A stretch of 64,000 nucleotides of DNA from Mariaggregatimicrobium sp964498785 (GCA_964498785.1 CAZCJL010000009.1:1-64000), one strand, 5' to 3'; positions 26,911 through 37,239 are shown, counted from the stretch's first letter. Numbers and translations are program-made. Notes: generated by a model from the sequence alone, not told the origin.

Positions 26911-29900
26911 TTGCTGCCTTCAATGAAACAAAATACTTCAAGTTCGAGATCAAATTTTTCGGCAATTTCGATTAATCTCTCTTCACCGGATAAGATATTA
27001 GAAAGATCCAGAGGAGAGGTAACGAAGCCAGAAACAATAAATTATCGGTCCTTTAAACCGGAGAAAGACGGTTTATTTTGTGAAAAAATATTTGGTCCGG
27101 TCAGGGATTGGGAATGCCATTGTGGTAAATACAAACGTATTCGTTACAAAGGAATCGTTTGTGATCGTTGTGGCGTAGAAGTAACGATGAAAAGCGTTCG
27201 CCGTGAGCGAATGGGGCACATCACACTTGCGGTACCGGTAATCCATATATGGTATTGGAAATCTCTGCCTTCCAAAATTGGATACATTTTAGGAATGAGC
27301 ATTAAGGAACTCGAAAAAGTTATATATTACGAGTCTTATGTCGTTATTCAACCGGGGAAAAGTGGCCTTAAGGAAAAAGAATTAATTAGCGAAGAGGAAT
27401 ACTTTCGCATTATAAGCGAGTATCCGGAAGTAGTAAAAGAATCAGAAAGCGAAGAAGATAATTTTGTCGTTCAAATAGGTGGCGAAGCGATTTTAACATT
27501 GCTAAAGAGAACGGATGTCGATGCACTGTCTCTGGAACTGAGGCATCAAATAAAGGTGGATACCTCGATTCAGAGAAAAAATGATGCGCTTAAGCGATTA
27601 AAAATTATTGAGGCGTTCAAAAGAAGCAAATTAAACAAACCCAATCAACCAGAATGGATGATTATGACTGTTATTCCGGTCATACCGCCAGAGCTTCGTC
27701 CTTTGGTGCCATTGGAAGGTGGGAGATTTGCCACGTCTGATTTGAACGATTTATATCGTCGGGTTATTATTCGCAATAATCGATTAAAGAAATTGCTGGA
27801 AATAAAAGCTCCTGACGTTATACTCCGAAACGAAAAACGAATGCTACAGGAAGCCGTTGATTCCCTGTTCGATAACGGAAGAAAATCTGCGGCTGTTCGC
27901 GGCGACAGCAATCGTGCGTTGAAATCACTTTCTGATATGCTCCGCGGTAAACAGGGACGTTTTCGTCAGAACCTGTTAGGTAAGCGTATCGATTATTCAG
28001 GACGTTCTGTGATTGTTGTCGGACCAGAGCTTAAAATGCATGAGTGCGGACTACCGAAAGAAATGGCGCTGGAGCTGTTCAAACCGTTTGTTATCAGAAA
28101 ACTCGTAGAACGTAATCTTGTGAAAACGGTGAAAAGCGCAAAAAAAATGGTTGATCGGCGTGATAATGAAGTTTGGGAAATTCTGGAAGAGATCATCGAA
28201 GATCATCCAATTATGCTGAACCGGGCGCCAACATTACACAGATTGGGCATACAGGCATTTCAACCAGTACTGATCGAGGGGAAAGCGTTACAGATTCATC
28301 CGCTTGTATGTGCAGCTTTTAATGCAGACTTTGACGGAGATCAGATGGCTGTACATGTTCCTCTTTCATTTTACGCCCAGATTGAAACACAATTGTTAAT
28401 GCTTTCAACCAACAATATTTTGTCTCCGGCCAATGGCAGGCCAGTGGCAATACCGAGCCAGGATATTGTAATTGGTTGTTATTATTTATCAAAAGCTAAA
28501 CCGAAGCAAAAAATAGTAAAAAAGAAATTTTCATCTCCGGGTGAAGTTTTAATTGCATTTAATAATGAAGCAGTCGATTTACATTCAAAAATTGATGTGC
28601 GGATTGATGGAAAAATGCATGAAACAACAACCGGTAGAATAATATTTAACGAAATCATACCGGATGGCATTCCGTATGTTAACGAACTGTTAACAAAGAA
28701 AAGAATTGAAGATATTGTCGCGAGTGTTTATAACAAGTTCGGAAATTCTGTTACAGCGAGTTTTTTGGATAAAATAAAAAATTTAGGCTTTTATTATTCC
28801 ATGAAGGCCGGTGTTACTGTTAGTATGGAAGATGTTCGTATTCCAGAAAAGAAACAAGAATACCTGAACCGTGCATTCGATTTTGTAAAGCAAATTCAAA
28901 AACAGTATGAAAACAGGATTATTACCGATGGGGAGCGGTATAATAAAATTATCGATATCTGGACCCATACGACGAGTGAGGTCGCGGAAATTATGTTTGA
29001 AGAACTGCGCATTGATAAAGAAGGATTTAATCCTGTGTTTATGATGGCAGACTCCGGTGCGCGAGGCTCAAAAGATCAGATTCGACAGTTAGCAGCGATG
29101 CGTGGTTTAATGGCGAAGCCCCAGAAAAAAATGACAGGTGAAATGGGGGAGATCATCGAAAATCCGATTGTCTCAAACTTTAAAGAAGGATTAACTGTGT
29201 TGGAATATTTTATTTCAACGCATGGCGCCCGAAAAGGATTGGCTGATACCGCTCTGAAAACCGCAGACGCTGGTTATTTAACTCGTCGTCTCGTTGATGT
29301 CGCCCAGGATATTATTATTACTGACCATGATTGTGGAACCATACTTGGTCTGACAGTAGGCGATTTGAAAGAAAGTGAAGACGTTATCGAACCGCTAAGG
29401 GATCGAATTTTAGGACGTGTCGCGGCTGAAGATATTTTTAATGACGAGGGAAATGTACTGGTCGAAGCAGGTACATTAATTAATGAAGAAATAGCAGATG
29501 CCATATACAATGCAGGAATTGAATATGTACGAATCCGATCCGTGTTGACATGTGAAGCAAAGCGAGGCGTGTGTGCACTATGTTACGGACGGAATCTGGC
29601 TAGCGGGAAGCCAGTCAAAATTGGTGAAGCAGTTGGTGTTATGGCGGCTCAATCGATTGGTGAGCCTGGAACGCAGCTTACATTACGAACATTCCATATC
29701 GGTGGTACAGCATCTCGTATCGCTGCGCAATCGCAAATTGTGGCAAAATTTAGCGGAACAATAAAATTTGAAAACTTAAAACTGATTACACATAATGATG
29801 ATTTAGTGGCTGTAGGGCGCAATGGAAAAGTATTGATTATTGATGAAAACAACAGAACAGTCGCCAGTTACATTATACCTTATGGAGCAACAATACTTGT

Positions 29901-31173
29901 GAACGAGGGTGAACAAGTTGAACGTGGACATAAAATATTTCAATGGGACCCTTATGCCGCAAGTATTGTAACAAATCAAAGTGGCACAGTGAAATTTATT
30001 GATATAAAAGAGAATTTGACCTATCGCGATGAGCTGGACGAGGCAACCGGTATGCGACAGCGAGTTATTATCGAAACCAGAAGTCGAAATCTTAACCCGC
30101 AAATTGCTATTGTTGATGAAAATGATAAGGAAATTGGAAGCTACATCATTCCGACTCGATCCTCGTTACAGGTGAATGATGGTCAAAAGGTAACGGCCGG
30201 AGATGTTTTGGTTAAGATTCCGCGTGAAATTTCTAAAACAAGAGATATTACGGGAGGTCTTCCAAGAGTCGCCGAATTATTTGAAGCCCGTCGTCCAAAA
30301 GAGCCGGCAATTGTATCCGAAATTGACGGAAAAATCAAATTTGGTGAAATCAGACGTGGTGTGCGAAAAATATCCGTGACTTCACGAGACGGCCAGGAAG
30401 AAAAAATTTATCAGATTCCGTATGGTAAGCATATTCTCGTTCATGACGGCGATTATGTAAATGCAGGCGAGAAACTTTGTGAAGGTTCGGTTGCACCTCA
30501 TGAAATTTTAAACATCATGGGGGCGAACAAGGTGCAGGAATACCTTGTAAATGAAATCCAGGAAGTTTATCGATTGCAGGGTGTTAAAATTAACGATAAA
30601 CATATCGAGGTGATCGTGCGGCAAATGCTTCAAAAGGTAAAAATTGAAGATCCGGGTGACACGATTTACTTGCCAGGTGATCAGATCGATCGTCTTCGAT
30701 TTCAGGAAGAAAACAGAGAAATTCGTGATATGGTTGTTATTACCGATGCCGGAGACTCTCATTTTGACGTCAACGATGTGGTTTCCAAAAATGAGTTTAA
30801 TGCTGAAAACGATAGATTAAATAAATCTAAGAAAAAAAATGCGGTCAGTCGTCAGGCACAACCAGCAACTTTTCAGCCGTTATTACTTGGAATTACCAAA
30901 GCTTCTCTAACAACAGAAAGCTTTATTTCCGCGGCTTCATTCCAGGAAACAACAAGGGTGCTTACAGATGCATCCATTGAAGGAAAAGTTGATTATCTGC
31001 ATGGCCTCAAAGAAAATGTTGTGATGGGTAATCTTATTCCGGCGGGTACAGGGCTTTCTAAATTTAAAGACCTTGTTGTATATTCCGATGGGGATGACGG
31101 AGATGGAGATGATCTGGATGAATCCTCTGATTCAGAACAGAATGAAGAAAAGGAACTGGTTGCTGATCAATAA
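26911..31173 (+). CDS. rpoC: DNA-directed RNA polymerase beta' subunit
   Basis: The 1420-residue subunit starts at TTG seven bases after GAGG; an ATG follows at 26923. The N-terminal zinc ligands are Cys69, 71, 84 and 87. The catalytic NADFDGD is at 471-477, with three aspartates binding Mg2+. The second zinc cluster is near CEAKRGVCALCYG. The C-terminal end is an acidic Asp/Glu/Ser tail of about 30 residues. The length fits the Bacteroidetes-like group. Confidence 0.98.
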   Translation: MLPSMKQNTSSSRSNFSAISINLSSPDKILERSRGEVTKPETINYRSFKPEKDGLFCEKIFGPVRDWECHCGKYKRIRYKGIVCDRCGVEVTMKSVRRERMGHITLAVPVIHIWYWKSLPSKIGYILGMSIKELEKVIYYESYVVIQPGKSGLKEKELISEEEYFRIISEYPEVVKESESEEDNFVVQIGGEAILTLLKRTDVDALSLELRHQIKVDTSIQRKNDALKRLKIIEAFKRSKLNKPNQPEWMIMTVIPVIPPELRPLVPLEGGRFATSDLNDLYRRVIIRNNRLKKLLEIKAPDVILRNEKRMLQEAVDSLFDNGRKSAAVRGDSNRALKSLSDMLRGKQGRFRQNLLGKRIDYSGRSVIVVGPELKMHECGLPKEMALELFKPFVIRKLVERNLVKTVKSAKKMVDRRDNEVWEILEEIIEDHPIMLNRAPTLHRLGIQAFQPVLIEGKALQIHPLVCAAFNADFDGDQMAVHVPLSFYAQIETQLLMLSTNNILSPANGRPVAIPSQDIVIGCYYLSKAKPKQKIVKKKFSSPGEVLIAFNNEAVDLHSKIDVRIDGKMHETTTGRIIFNEIIPDGIPYVNELLTKKRIEDIVASVYNKFGNSVTASFLDKIKNLGFYYSMKAGVTVSMEDVRIPEKKQEYLNRAFDFVKQIQKQYENRIITDGERYNKIIDIWTHTTSEVAEIMFEELRIDKEGFNPVFMMADSGARGSKDQIRQLAAMRGLMAKPQKKMTGEMGEIIENPIVSNFKEGLTVLEYFISTHGARKGLADTALKTADAGYLTRRLVDVAQDIIITDHDCGTILGLTVGDLKESEDVIEPLRDRILGRVAAEDIFNDEGNVLVEAGTLINEEIADAIYNAGIEYVRIRSVLTCEAKRGVCALCYGRNLASGKPVKIGEAVGVMAAQSIGEPGTQLTLRTFHIGGTASRIAAQSQIVAKFSGTIKFENLKLITHNDDLVAVGRNGKVLIIDENNRTVASYIIPYGATILVNEGEQVERGHKIFQWDPYAASIVTNQSGTVKFIDIKENLTYRDELDEATGMRQRVIIETRSRNLNPQIAIVDENDKEIGSYIIPTRSSLQVNDGQKVTAGDVLVKIPREISKTRDITGGLPRVAELFEARRPKEPAIVSEIDGKIKFGEIRRGVRKISVTSRDGQEEKIYQIPYGKHILVHDGDYVNAGEKLCEGSVAPHEILNIMGANKVQEYLVNEIQEVYRLQGVKINDKHIEVIVRQMLQKVKIEDPGDTIYLPGDQIDRLRFQEENREIRDMVVITDAGDSHFDVNDVVSKNEFNAENDRLNKSKKKNAVSRQAQPATFQPLLLGITKASLTTESFISAASFQETTRVLTDASIEGKVDYLHGLKENVVMGNLIPAGTGLSKFKDLVVYSDGDDGDGDDLDESSDSEQNEEKELVADQ

Positions 31174-31200
31174 AAAATATAAAAATTTTCAAAAAATATG

Positions 31201-31229
31201 TTGCTATTTAATAATATTTTAACTAAATT
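31201..31229 (+). promoter_or_regulatory. Possible promoter of the str operon
   Basis: TTGCTA (31201-31206) and TAAATT (31224-31229) are 17 bases apart in the 85-base AT-rich gap before rpsL. Each hexamer matches consensus at only four of six positions, so this is weak. Confidence 0.28.
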
Positions 31230-31258
31230 TAAGACTTCATTTTTTTAGGAGAGTCGAT

Positions 31259-31630
31259 TTGCCAACAATAAATCAATTAGTACGACAAGGGCGTAAGACG
31301 ATAACCACAAAAACATCAGCTCCGGCTTTAACTGGTTGTCCACAAAGAAGAGGTGTTTGTACCCGTGTTTACACAACGACACCCAAAAAGCCAAATTCAG
31401 CACTACGTAAAGTTGCTCGTGTCAGATTAGTGAATGGTTTTGAAGTGACAGCCTATATACCGGGAGAAGGGCACAATTTACAAGAACATTCCATCGTTCT
31501 TATCAGGGGTGGGCGTGTAAAGGATTTACCGGGAGTACGTTACCATATCATTCGGGGAGTTTTGGATACAAGTGGTGTGCAGGACCGTTCAAATAGTAGA
31601 TCAAAATATGGTACTAAAAAGAAAAAATAG
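31259..31630 (+). CDS. rpsL: 30S ribosomal protein S12
   Basis: The 123-residue decoding-centre protein starts at TTG after AGGAG. TTPKKPNSALRKVARV contains the lysine position where streptomycin-resistance changes occur, and PGVRYHIIRG the second; both look wild-type. rpsG follows after 12 bases. Confidence 0.97.
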   Translation: MPTINQLVRQGRKTITTKTSAPALTGCPQRRGVCTRVYTTTPKKPNSALRKVARVRLVNGFEVTAYIPGEGHNLQEHSIVLIRGGRVKDLPGVRYHIIRGVLDTSGVQDRSNSRSKYGTKKKK

Positions 31631-31642
31631 CGATTAGGAATC

Positions 31643-32113
31643 ATGCCAAGAAGAAAGAGAATAATTCCAAGAGAAGTTCTGCCGGATCCAAAGTACAATA
31701 GCATTGTTGTTACGAAATTCATCAATGGTTTGATGAGAAGAGGTAAAAAAAGCATTGCCGAGAAAAATTTCTATAGTGCTTTAGATACGATCGAAGCGAA
31801 AACAAAAGACGGTGGGTTGGAGGTTTTCAATAAAGCTCTTGAAAACGTTAAGCCGATCCTTGAGGTTAAATCAAGACGTGTCGGTGGTGCAACGTACCAG
31901 GTTCCGGTAGAAGTAAGCACAAAAAGACGTCAGGCTTTAGCAATTCGATGGATTATTAGTTATGCAAAGCAACGAAATGAGAAGACGATGCATCAAAAAT
32001 TGGCTTCTGAATTAATTGCCGCAGCGAATAAAGAAGGTCCTTCGATTAAAAAGCGCGAGGATACGCATAAAATGGCTGAAGCGAACAAGGCTTTCGCTCA
32101 TTTTCGTTGGTAA
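31643..32113 (+). CDS. rpsG: 30S ribosomal protein S7
   Basis: The 156-residue head-domain protein contacts tRNA and starts the assembly of the 3' 16S domain. MPRRKRIIPREVLPDPKYNS is typical. In E. coli S7 is the str-operon repressor. A 144-base gap with a hairpin follows before fusA. Confidence 0.97.
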   Translation: MPRRKRIIPREVLPDPKYNSIVVTKFINGLMRRGKKSIAEKNFYSALDTIEAKTKDGGLEVFNKALENVKPILEVKSRRVGGATYQVPVEVSTKRRQALAIRWIISYAKQRNEKTMHQKLASELIAAANKEGPSIKKREDTHKMAEANKAFAHFRW

Positions 32114-32191
32114 ATACTAAATTAATATTAATATTTGATGAGATTGTGGTTCAGAAGATAATACCTGTAAAGTAAATTCGTTAATTAAAAA

Positions 32192-32216
32192 TTTCTCCAC
32201 AGAATACTGGGAGAAA
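32192..32216 (+). promoter_or_regulatory. Hairpin in the rpsG-fusA gap
   Basis: TTTCTCC-A-CAG-AATA-CTG-GGAGAAA folds into a stem of ten pairs with one bulged A and a four-base loop. No immediate T-run follows. The gap (32114-32257) is long for this operon. It may be an mRNA control or processing site; S7 binding is a guess. Confidence 0.4.
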
Positions 32217-32257
32217 GATTAGGTATTTTTTCTCTCGTCACTTCGGTGGATTTTTTT

Positions 32258-34348
32258 ATGCAAAAAAAGGATGAAATAAGGCTTCACAACCTGAGAAATA
32301 TCGGTATAATGGCTCATATTGATGCAGGAAAGACAACGACCACAGAACGAATTCTGTATTATACCGGAAAAGTCCATCGAATGGGTGAAGTGGATGATGG
32401 AACCGCAACCATGGACTGGATGGATCAGGAAAAAGAGCGCGGAATCACGATCACATCAGCGTCCATCGCATGTAATTGGAAAAATCATAAAATTAATATT
32501 ATCGATACTCCAGGACATGTTGATTTTACTGTTGAAGTTGAACGTTCTTTGAGAGTTTTAGACGGTGCAGTTGCTATATTCTGCGCTGTGGGAGGAGTTG
32601 AACCACAATCGGAAACTGTCTGGAAGCAGGCGGATAAATATAAAATTCCGAGATTAGTATTTATTAACAAGATGGATCGGGTTGGTGCTGATTTCTTTAA
32701 TGCAGTATCCATGATCAAAGAAAAACTTGGAGCAAAACCGCTTCCTATTCAACTACCGATGGGACAAGGGGAAATGTTTAATGGGATCATCGATCTCATT
32801 AGCATGAAAGGACTCGTATATGACCAAACAAGTTTCGGTTCAACGTTTAAAGAAATAGACATCCCGTCGGATTTATTAGATACGGCTCTTGATTATCGAA
32901 TGAAATTGATCGAAACAATTTCAGAACATGACGATACAATTTTAGAAAAGTATCTTGATGGTCAACAGGTTCAGCAGGACGAAATTATCAGAGCGCTTCG
33001 AACAGGTGCTTTACAAGTTAAATATTTTCCCGTATTATGCGGTTCAGCGTTTAAATATAAAGGCGTTCAGGCATTGTTAAATGCAATTATAAATTTTTTA
33101 CCGTCACCGTTGGACATTCCCCCGATTATAGGGAAAAATCCAAAAACAGAGCGAGATGAGATTCGGAAAGCTGATGATGAAGAACCCTTTTCTGCATTGG
33201 CTTTTAAAGTGAGTTCCGATCCGTTTGTCGGAAAGTTGATTTACGTCCGGGTCTATTCTGGAAAAGCTCTGGTTGGTAAAAATGTTTATAATGTAAATAC
33301 GCAAAAACATGAACGACTCGGACGTATCATGCAAATGTCCGCCAATAAACGTGAAGACCTGAATGAAGTAAAAACAGGAGATATTTTTGCCGCCGTCGGT
33401 TTGCGGTATACACGAACTGGTGATTCTTTATGCCATGATAAACATCAAATTTTGTTAGAAACGATGCGCTTCCCAGAACCAGTTATATCAATTGCGATTG
33501 AGCCGAAAACAAAAGCAGATGAAGAAAAATTACTGGATTCGTTAGATCGATTAGCAGAAGAGGATCCGACTTTTCAGGTTAAATATAATGAGGAAACAGG
33601 ACAAACGATTATTTCTGGAATGGGCGAGCTTCATTTGGATGTAATTGTCAAACGCCTGTTCAGAGAATTTAAAGTAAATGCAAATGTTGGCAAACCGCAG
33701 GTTGCCTACAAAGAAACAATTACGAAGAAAGTCCGAGACAGAGGACGTTTTCTTAGACAAGCAGCATCAAAGGGACAGTACGCAGAAGTAAATCTTGAAA
33801 TCGAGCCAAATGCTAAAGGAGCAGGATTTCAATTTGAAAATACAGCATCACCGGAGATTATTCCGCAACAGTTTATAAAACCGATAATTGATGGTGTAAA
33901 AGAAGCAATGCTTGGCGGAGTTTTGCTGGGATATCAGGTTGTTGATGTAAAAGTTGCTCTGACAGGCGGTTCTTTTGATGAGCAGGAGTCTACGGAACTG
34001 GCTTTTAAAATAGCAAGTACAATCGCTTTTAGAAACGCTGCGATTAAAGCAAATCCGGTAATTTTAGAACCTATTGTTCAGGTTGAAGTAAATGTTCCGG
34101 AAGATTACCTGGGGGAGGTTGTCAGTTATTTGAATTCAAAACGGGCTCGTATTGAAGGTATTTCTGCCCGAACGAATGTACAGATTATTAAGGCGACTGT
34201 TCCTTTAAGTGAGATGTTTGGATATGCAACAGAGTTGAGATCATTAACACAAGGACGCGGTATTTACACAATGCAATTTTCACATTATGATTTAATTTCT
34301 GAAGAAAAATCAGCTCAGATGCTGGAAGGTGTAAGCCGAGTAGGGTAA
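32258..34348 (+). CDS. fusA: Elongation factor G
   Basis: The 696-residue translocase has G1 AHIDAGKTT, G3 DTPGHVDF and G4 NKMDR. Domains II-V follow, including GMGELHLD and the C-terminal RGIYTMQFSHYD. I chose the ATG at 32258, seven bases after GGTGGA; a GTG at 32246 is the alternative. tuf copy 2 follows after 32 bases. Confidence 0.97.
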   Translation: MQKKDEIRLHNLRNIGIMAHIDAGKTTTTERILYYTGKVHRMGEVDDGTATMDWMDQEKERGITITSASIACNWKNHKINIIDTPGHVDFTVEVERSLRVLDGAVAIFCAVGGVEPQSETVWKQADKYKIPRLVFINKMDRVGADFFNAVSMIKEKLGAKPLPIQLPMGQGEMFNGIIDLISMKGLVYDQTSFGSTFKEIDIPSDLLDTALDYRMKLIETISEHDDTILEKYLDGQQVQQDEIIRALRTGALQVKYFPVLCGSAFKYKGVQALLNAIINFLPSPLDIPPIIGKNPKTERDEIRKADDEEPFSALAFKVSSDPFVGKLIYVRVYSGKALVGKNVYNVNTQKHERLGRIMQMSANKREDLNEVKTGDIFAAVGLRYTRTGDSLCHDKHQILLETMRFPEPVISIAIEPKTKADEEKLLDSLDRLAEEDPTFQVKYNEETGQTIISGMGELHLDVIVKRLFREFKVNANVGKPQVAYKETITKKVRDRGRFLRQAASKGQYAEVNLEIEPNAKGAGFQFENTASPEIIPQQFIKPIIDGVKEAMLGGVLLGYQVVDVKVALTGGSFDEQESTELAFKIASTIAFRNAAIKANPVILEPIVQVEVNVPEDYLGEVVSYLNSKRARIEGISARTNVQIIKATVPLSEMFGYATELRSLTQGRGIYTMQFSHYDLISEEKSAQMLEGVSRVG

Positions 34349-34366
34349 CTTGAAACTAATATAAAT

Positions 34367-35584
34367 GGAGGTAATAACCGATGGCTAAGGCAAAGTTTGA
34401 GCGGACGAAGCCGCATGTAAATATAGGGACGATAGGTCACGTCGATCACGGCAAGACGACTTTAACCGCAGCCATAACGATGTATTTGGCGAATATAGGT
34501 CAGGCAGACGTTAAGAAATATGATGAGATCGACAATGCACCCGAAGAAAAGGCACGGGGGATAACGATTAATACAGCGCATGTCGAGTATCAAACAGAGA
34601 ACAGACATTATGCGCACGTAGACTGTCCTGGCCATGCAGATTATATCAAGAATATGATCACAGGGGCGGCGCAGATGGACGGATCGATTCTGGTCGTATC
34701 AGCCTCAGATGGCCCGATGCCGCAAACACGGGAACATATATTATTGGCACGGCAGGTAAATGTGCCGTCAATCGTTGTGTTTTTGAACAAGACCGACCAG
34801 GTAGATGATCCAGAGCTGTTGGAACTGGTCGAATTAGAGTTGCGAGAGTTGCTGAGTCAATACGAATATCCGGGAGATGATATTCCGATCATCAAAGGAA
34901 GTGCATTACATGCAATGGAAAAGGGAGCCGCGGGAGCTTTTACAGGCGGCGAATGGGATCCGATTAAGGAATTGTTGGTTGCGGTTGATGAATACATTCC
35001 GACCCCGGAACGAGATACAGACAAGCCTTTTTTGATGCCAGTAGAGGATGTATTTTCGATAACAGGCCGTGGTACAGTAGGAACGGGTCGAGTCGAACGT
35101 GGGATAGTTCATGTCGGTGATGAGGTAGAGATTGTCGGCATGGGCACGAAGCGGAAGACAGTGTGTACTGGTGTTGAAATGTTCCGAAAATTGTTAGACG
35201 AAGGCCAGGCCGGGGATAATGTTGGCTTACTCTTGCGTGGCGTAGACAAGGAAGATTTAGTGAGAGGGCAGGTAGTTGCGAAACCCGGGTCGATCACCCC
35301 ACACACGAAGTTTAAAGGTGAAGTATATGTTTTGACCAAAGAAGAGGGTGGCCGCCATACCCCATTTTTTGATGGATATCGCCCGCAGTTTTATTTTCGT
35401 ACGACAGATGTTACAGGATCGATTGCGATGCCAGAAGGTGTGGAAATGGTAATGCCTGGCGACAATATAAATATGGATGTGGAATTAATAACACCGATAG
35501 CCATGGAAGAAGGATTACGGTTCGCGATTCGTGAAGGAGGCCGTACTGTGGGCGCCGGAGTTGTTACCCAAATTATAGAATAAA
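34367..35584. repeat. Long direct repeat, tuf copy 2
   Basis: This is the partner of 18596-19813, offset by 15771 bases, with one base differing. Sequence outside the tract is unrelated. Confidence 0.95.
34381..35583 (+). CDS. tuf: Elongation factor Tu, copy 2
   Basis: This is the same 400-residue protein as at 18610. The DNA differs only at the third base of one valine codon (GTC in copy 1, GTG here, 35548-35550). This is the tufA position of the str operon, after fusA and before rpsJ. The near-perfect identity of two genes in different old contexts is the sign of ongoing gene conversion. Confidence 0.98.
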   Translation: MAKAKFERTKPHVNIGTIGHVDHGKTTLTAAITMYLANIGQADVKKYDEIDNAPEEKARGITINTAHVEYQTENRHYAHVDCPGHADYIKNMITGAAQMDGSILVVSASDGPMPQTREHILLARQVNVPSIVVFLNKTDQVDDPELLELVELELRELLSQYEYPGDDIPIIKGSALHAMEKGAAGAFTGGEWDPIKELLVAVDEYIPTPERDTDKPFLMPVEDVFSITGRGTVGTGRVERGIVHVGDEVEIVGMGTKRKTVCTGVEMFRKLLDEGQAGDNVGLLLRGVDKEDLVRGQVVAKPGSITPHTKFKGEVYVLTKEEGGRHTPFFDGYRPQFYFRTTDVTGSIAMPEGVEMVMPGDNINMDVELITPIAMEEGLRFAIREGGRTVGAGVVTQIIE

Positions 35585-35599
35585 TGCTGGAGATATATA

Positions 35600-35908
35600 A
35601 TGGCTGGACAAAAAATTCGAATCAAATTGAAAGCTTATGATCATCGATTGATTGATAAGTCCACAGATAAAATAATTAAGACTGCGAAAGCAACAGGAGC
35701 AGCTATTTCTGGTCCTATCCCATTGCCAACAAGACGATCGATTTATACAGTTTTGCGGTCGCCGCATGTGGATAAGAAATCAAGAGAGCAGTTTGAAACT
35801 CGAATTCATAAACGTTTGATAGATATTTTGAATTCAAATCCAAAAACTGTTGATGCACTTATGAAATTAGAATTACCTTCTGGAGTTGATGTCGAAATAA
35901 AGGTATAA
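35600..35908 (+). CDS. rpsJ: 30S ribosomal protein S10 (NusE)
   Basis: The 102-residue protein has IRIKLKAYDHRLIDKS and GPIPLPTRRSIYTVLRSPHV, both conserved. It also works with NusB in antitermination and with NusG in coupling. It opens the S10 operon 16 bases after tuf, with CTGGAG as ribosome site. Confidence 0.97.
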   Translation: MAGQKIRIKLKAYDHRLIDKSTDKIIKTAKATGAAISGPIPLPTRRSIYTVLRSPHVDKKSREQFETRIHKRLIDILNSNPKTVDALMKLELPSGVDVEIKV

Positions 35909-35972
35909 TAAGGTAAGGTTCGAATTTTTGTTTCTCGATGAATTATTATAAATAAACAATAAGTGAAAGAAA

Positions 35973-36602
35973 ATGAGTGCACTAATAGCTAAAAAATTAG
36001 GAATGACCAGATTCTTCGATAATCAGGGGAAGAATATTCCGGTAACTGTTTTACAGGCTGGCCCTTGTTATATTACTCAGATAAAGACAAAAGAAGTTGA
36101 TGGTTATGAAGCGGTACAGTTGGGATTTCTTTCAAAAAGAGAGAAGTTGACGACGAAACCATTAGCGGGGCATTTTAAAAAAGCAAATATTTCTCCGGTA
36201 AAGGTTATTAAGGAATTTCGGAATATAAAAGTTGACGACACAGTGAAAGTTGGGTCTGAGTTGAAAGTAGATGTTTTTGAAGTTGGAGAGATGATAACAG
36301 TTACTGGTGTCTCAAAGGGAAAAGGGTTTGCTGGTGGAATAAAACGTCATGGTTTTAAAGGTGGTCAAAAAACACATGGTCAAAGTGATCGTTTACGAGC
36401 CCCGGGTTCCATTGGACAGTCATCTTATCCCTCTCGGGTATTAAAAGGGATGCGTATGGCCGGAAGAATGGGTGGCGAAAAAGTAACTGTTAAAAACCTT
36501 AAGATTGTGAAAATAGATCCTGTAAATAATTTATTAGTAGTACAAGGAGCTATTCCTGGATCAGTTCAGGGGATTGTGTACGTCAAAAAACAAGAATTAT
36601 AG
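35973..36602 (+). CDS. rplC: 50S ribosomal protein L3
   Basis: The 209-residue protein starts SALIAKKLGMTRFFDNQG and contains the central GFKGGQKTHGQSDRLRAPGS loop that reaches the peptidyl-transferase centre. The Gln-containing loop is intact. A 64-base gap precedes it. Confidence 0.97.
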   Translation: MSALIAKKLGMTRFFDNQGKNIPVTVLQAGPCYITQIKTKEVDGYEAVQLGFLSKREKLTTKPLAGHFKKANISPVKVIKEFRNIKVDDTVKVGSELKVDVFEVGEMITVTGVSKGKGFAGGIKRHGFKGGQKTHGQSDRLRAPGSIGQSSYPSRVLKGMRMAGRMGGEKVTVKNLKIVKIDPVNNLLVVQGAIPGSVQGIVYVKKQEL

Positions 36603-36609
36603 GCAGGTT

Positions 36610-37239
36610 ATGGAATTAGAAATATATAAAAAAGACGGAATAACAACCGGCGATAAAATCGACCTACCTGAAAAAGTGTTCAATATTGAACCGAATGATC
36701 ATGCGATTTATCAGGTAGTTCGAGGCGTAATGATCAATAAACGTCAGGGAAACGCTTCTACTAAGAATCGTTCAGAAGTACGCGGTGGCGGAAAGAAACC
36801 CTGGCGTCAGAAAGGGAGAGGAGTTGCTCGCGCCGGAACGACTCGTTCACCGATTTGGGTTGGTGGTGGAAGAGTGTTTGGCCCTTCGCCGCGCGATCTT
36901 AAAATGAAATTACCGAAAAAGGTGAAGTTATTAGCCAAAAAATCTGCTTTAACGTATAAGGCGCTTCAAAATGAAATCAAAATAATCGAGGATTTTGAGC
37001 TTGAGGCTGCAAAAACGAAAGAGATGTTTATCATTTTAAAAAATAACGAGTTGGGTTCCACAAAAGTTTTGTTTGTAACGCCAACAATGAATGAAATAAT
37101 TTTAAAAGCAGGTCGCAATATTCCTAATCTGACAATTCGAACTGCCAGTGATTTGAATACGTATGATATTTTAAATTGTCAAGTAATGTTATTGCAAAAG
37201 AGTGCGCTTGAAAAAATAAAAGAGGTATGTAAAGCATGA
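36610..37239 (+). CDS. rplD: 50S ribosomal protein L4
   Basis: The 209-residue tunnel protein starts at ATG 36610 after GGCAGG. The frame extends upstream into rplC without homology. The tunnel loop (RGGGKKPWRQKGRGVARAGT) is intact. In E. coli L4 represses the S10 operon. It overlaps rplW by four bases. Confidence 0.95.
   Translation: MELEIYKKDGITTGDKIDLPEKVFNIEPNDHAIYQVVRGVMINKRQGNASTKNRSEVRGGGKKPWRQKGRGVARAGTTRSPIWVGGGRVFGPSPRDLKMKLPKKVKLLAKKSALTYKALQNEIKIIEDFELEAAKTKEMFIILKNNELGSTKVLFVTPTMNEIILKAGRNIPNLTIRTASDLNTYDILNCQVMLLQKSALEKIKEVCKA

Noticed and set aside
34367..35584. Second tuf copy as an assembly artefact
   Set aside because: The flanks differ, both copies sit at classical tufA/tufB positions, and one base differs; a true second copy is more likely.
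35909..35972. TATAAT at the end of rpsJ as a promoter for rplC
   Set aside because: The nearest -35-like TTGATG is only 12 bases away, too close for a sigma-70 promoter.
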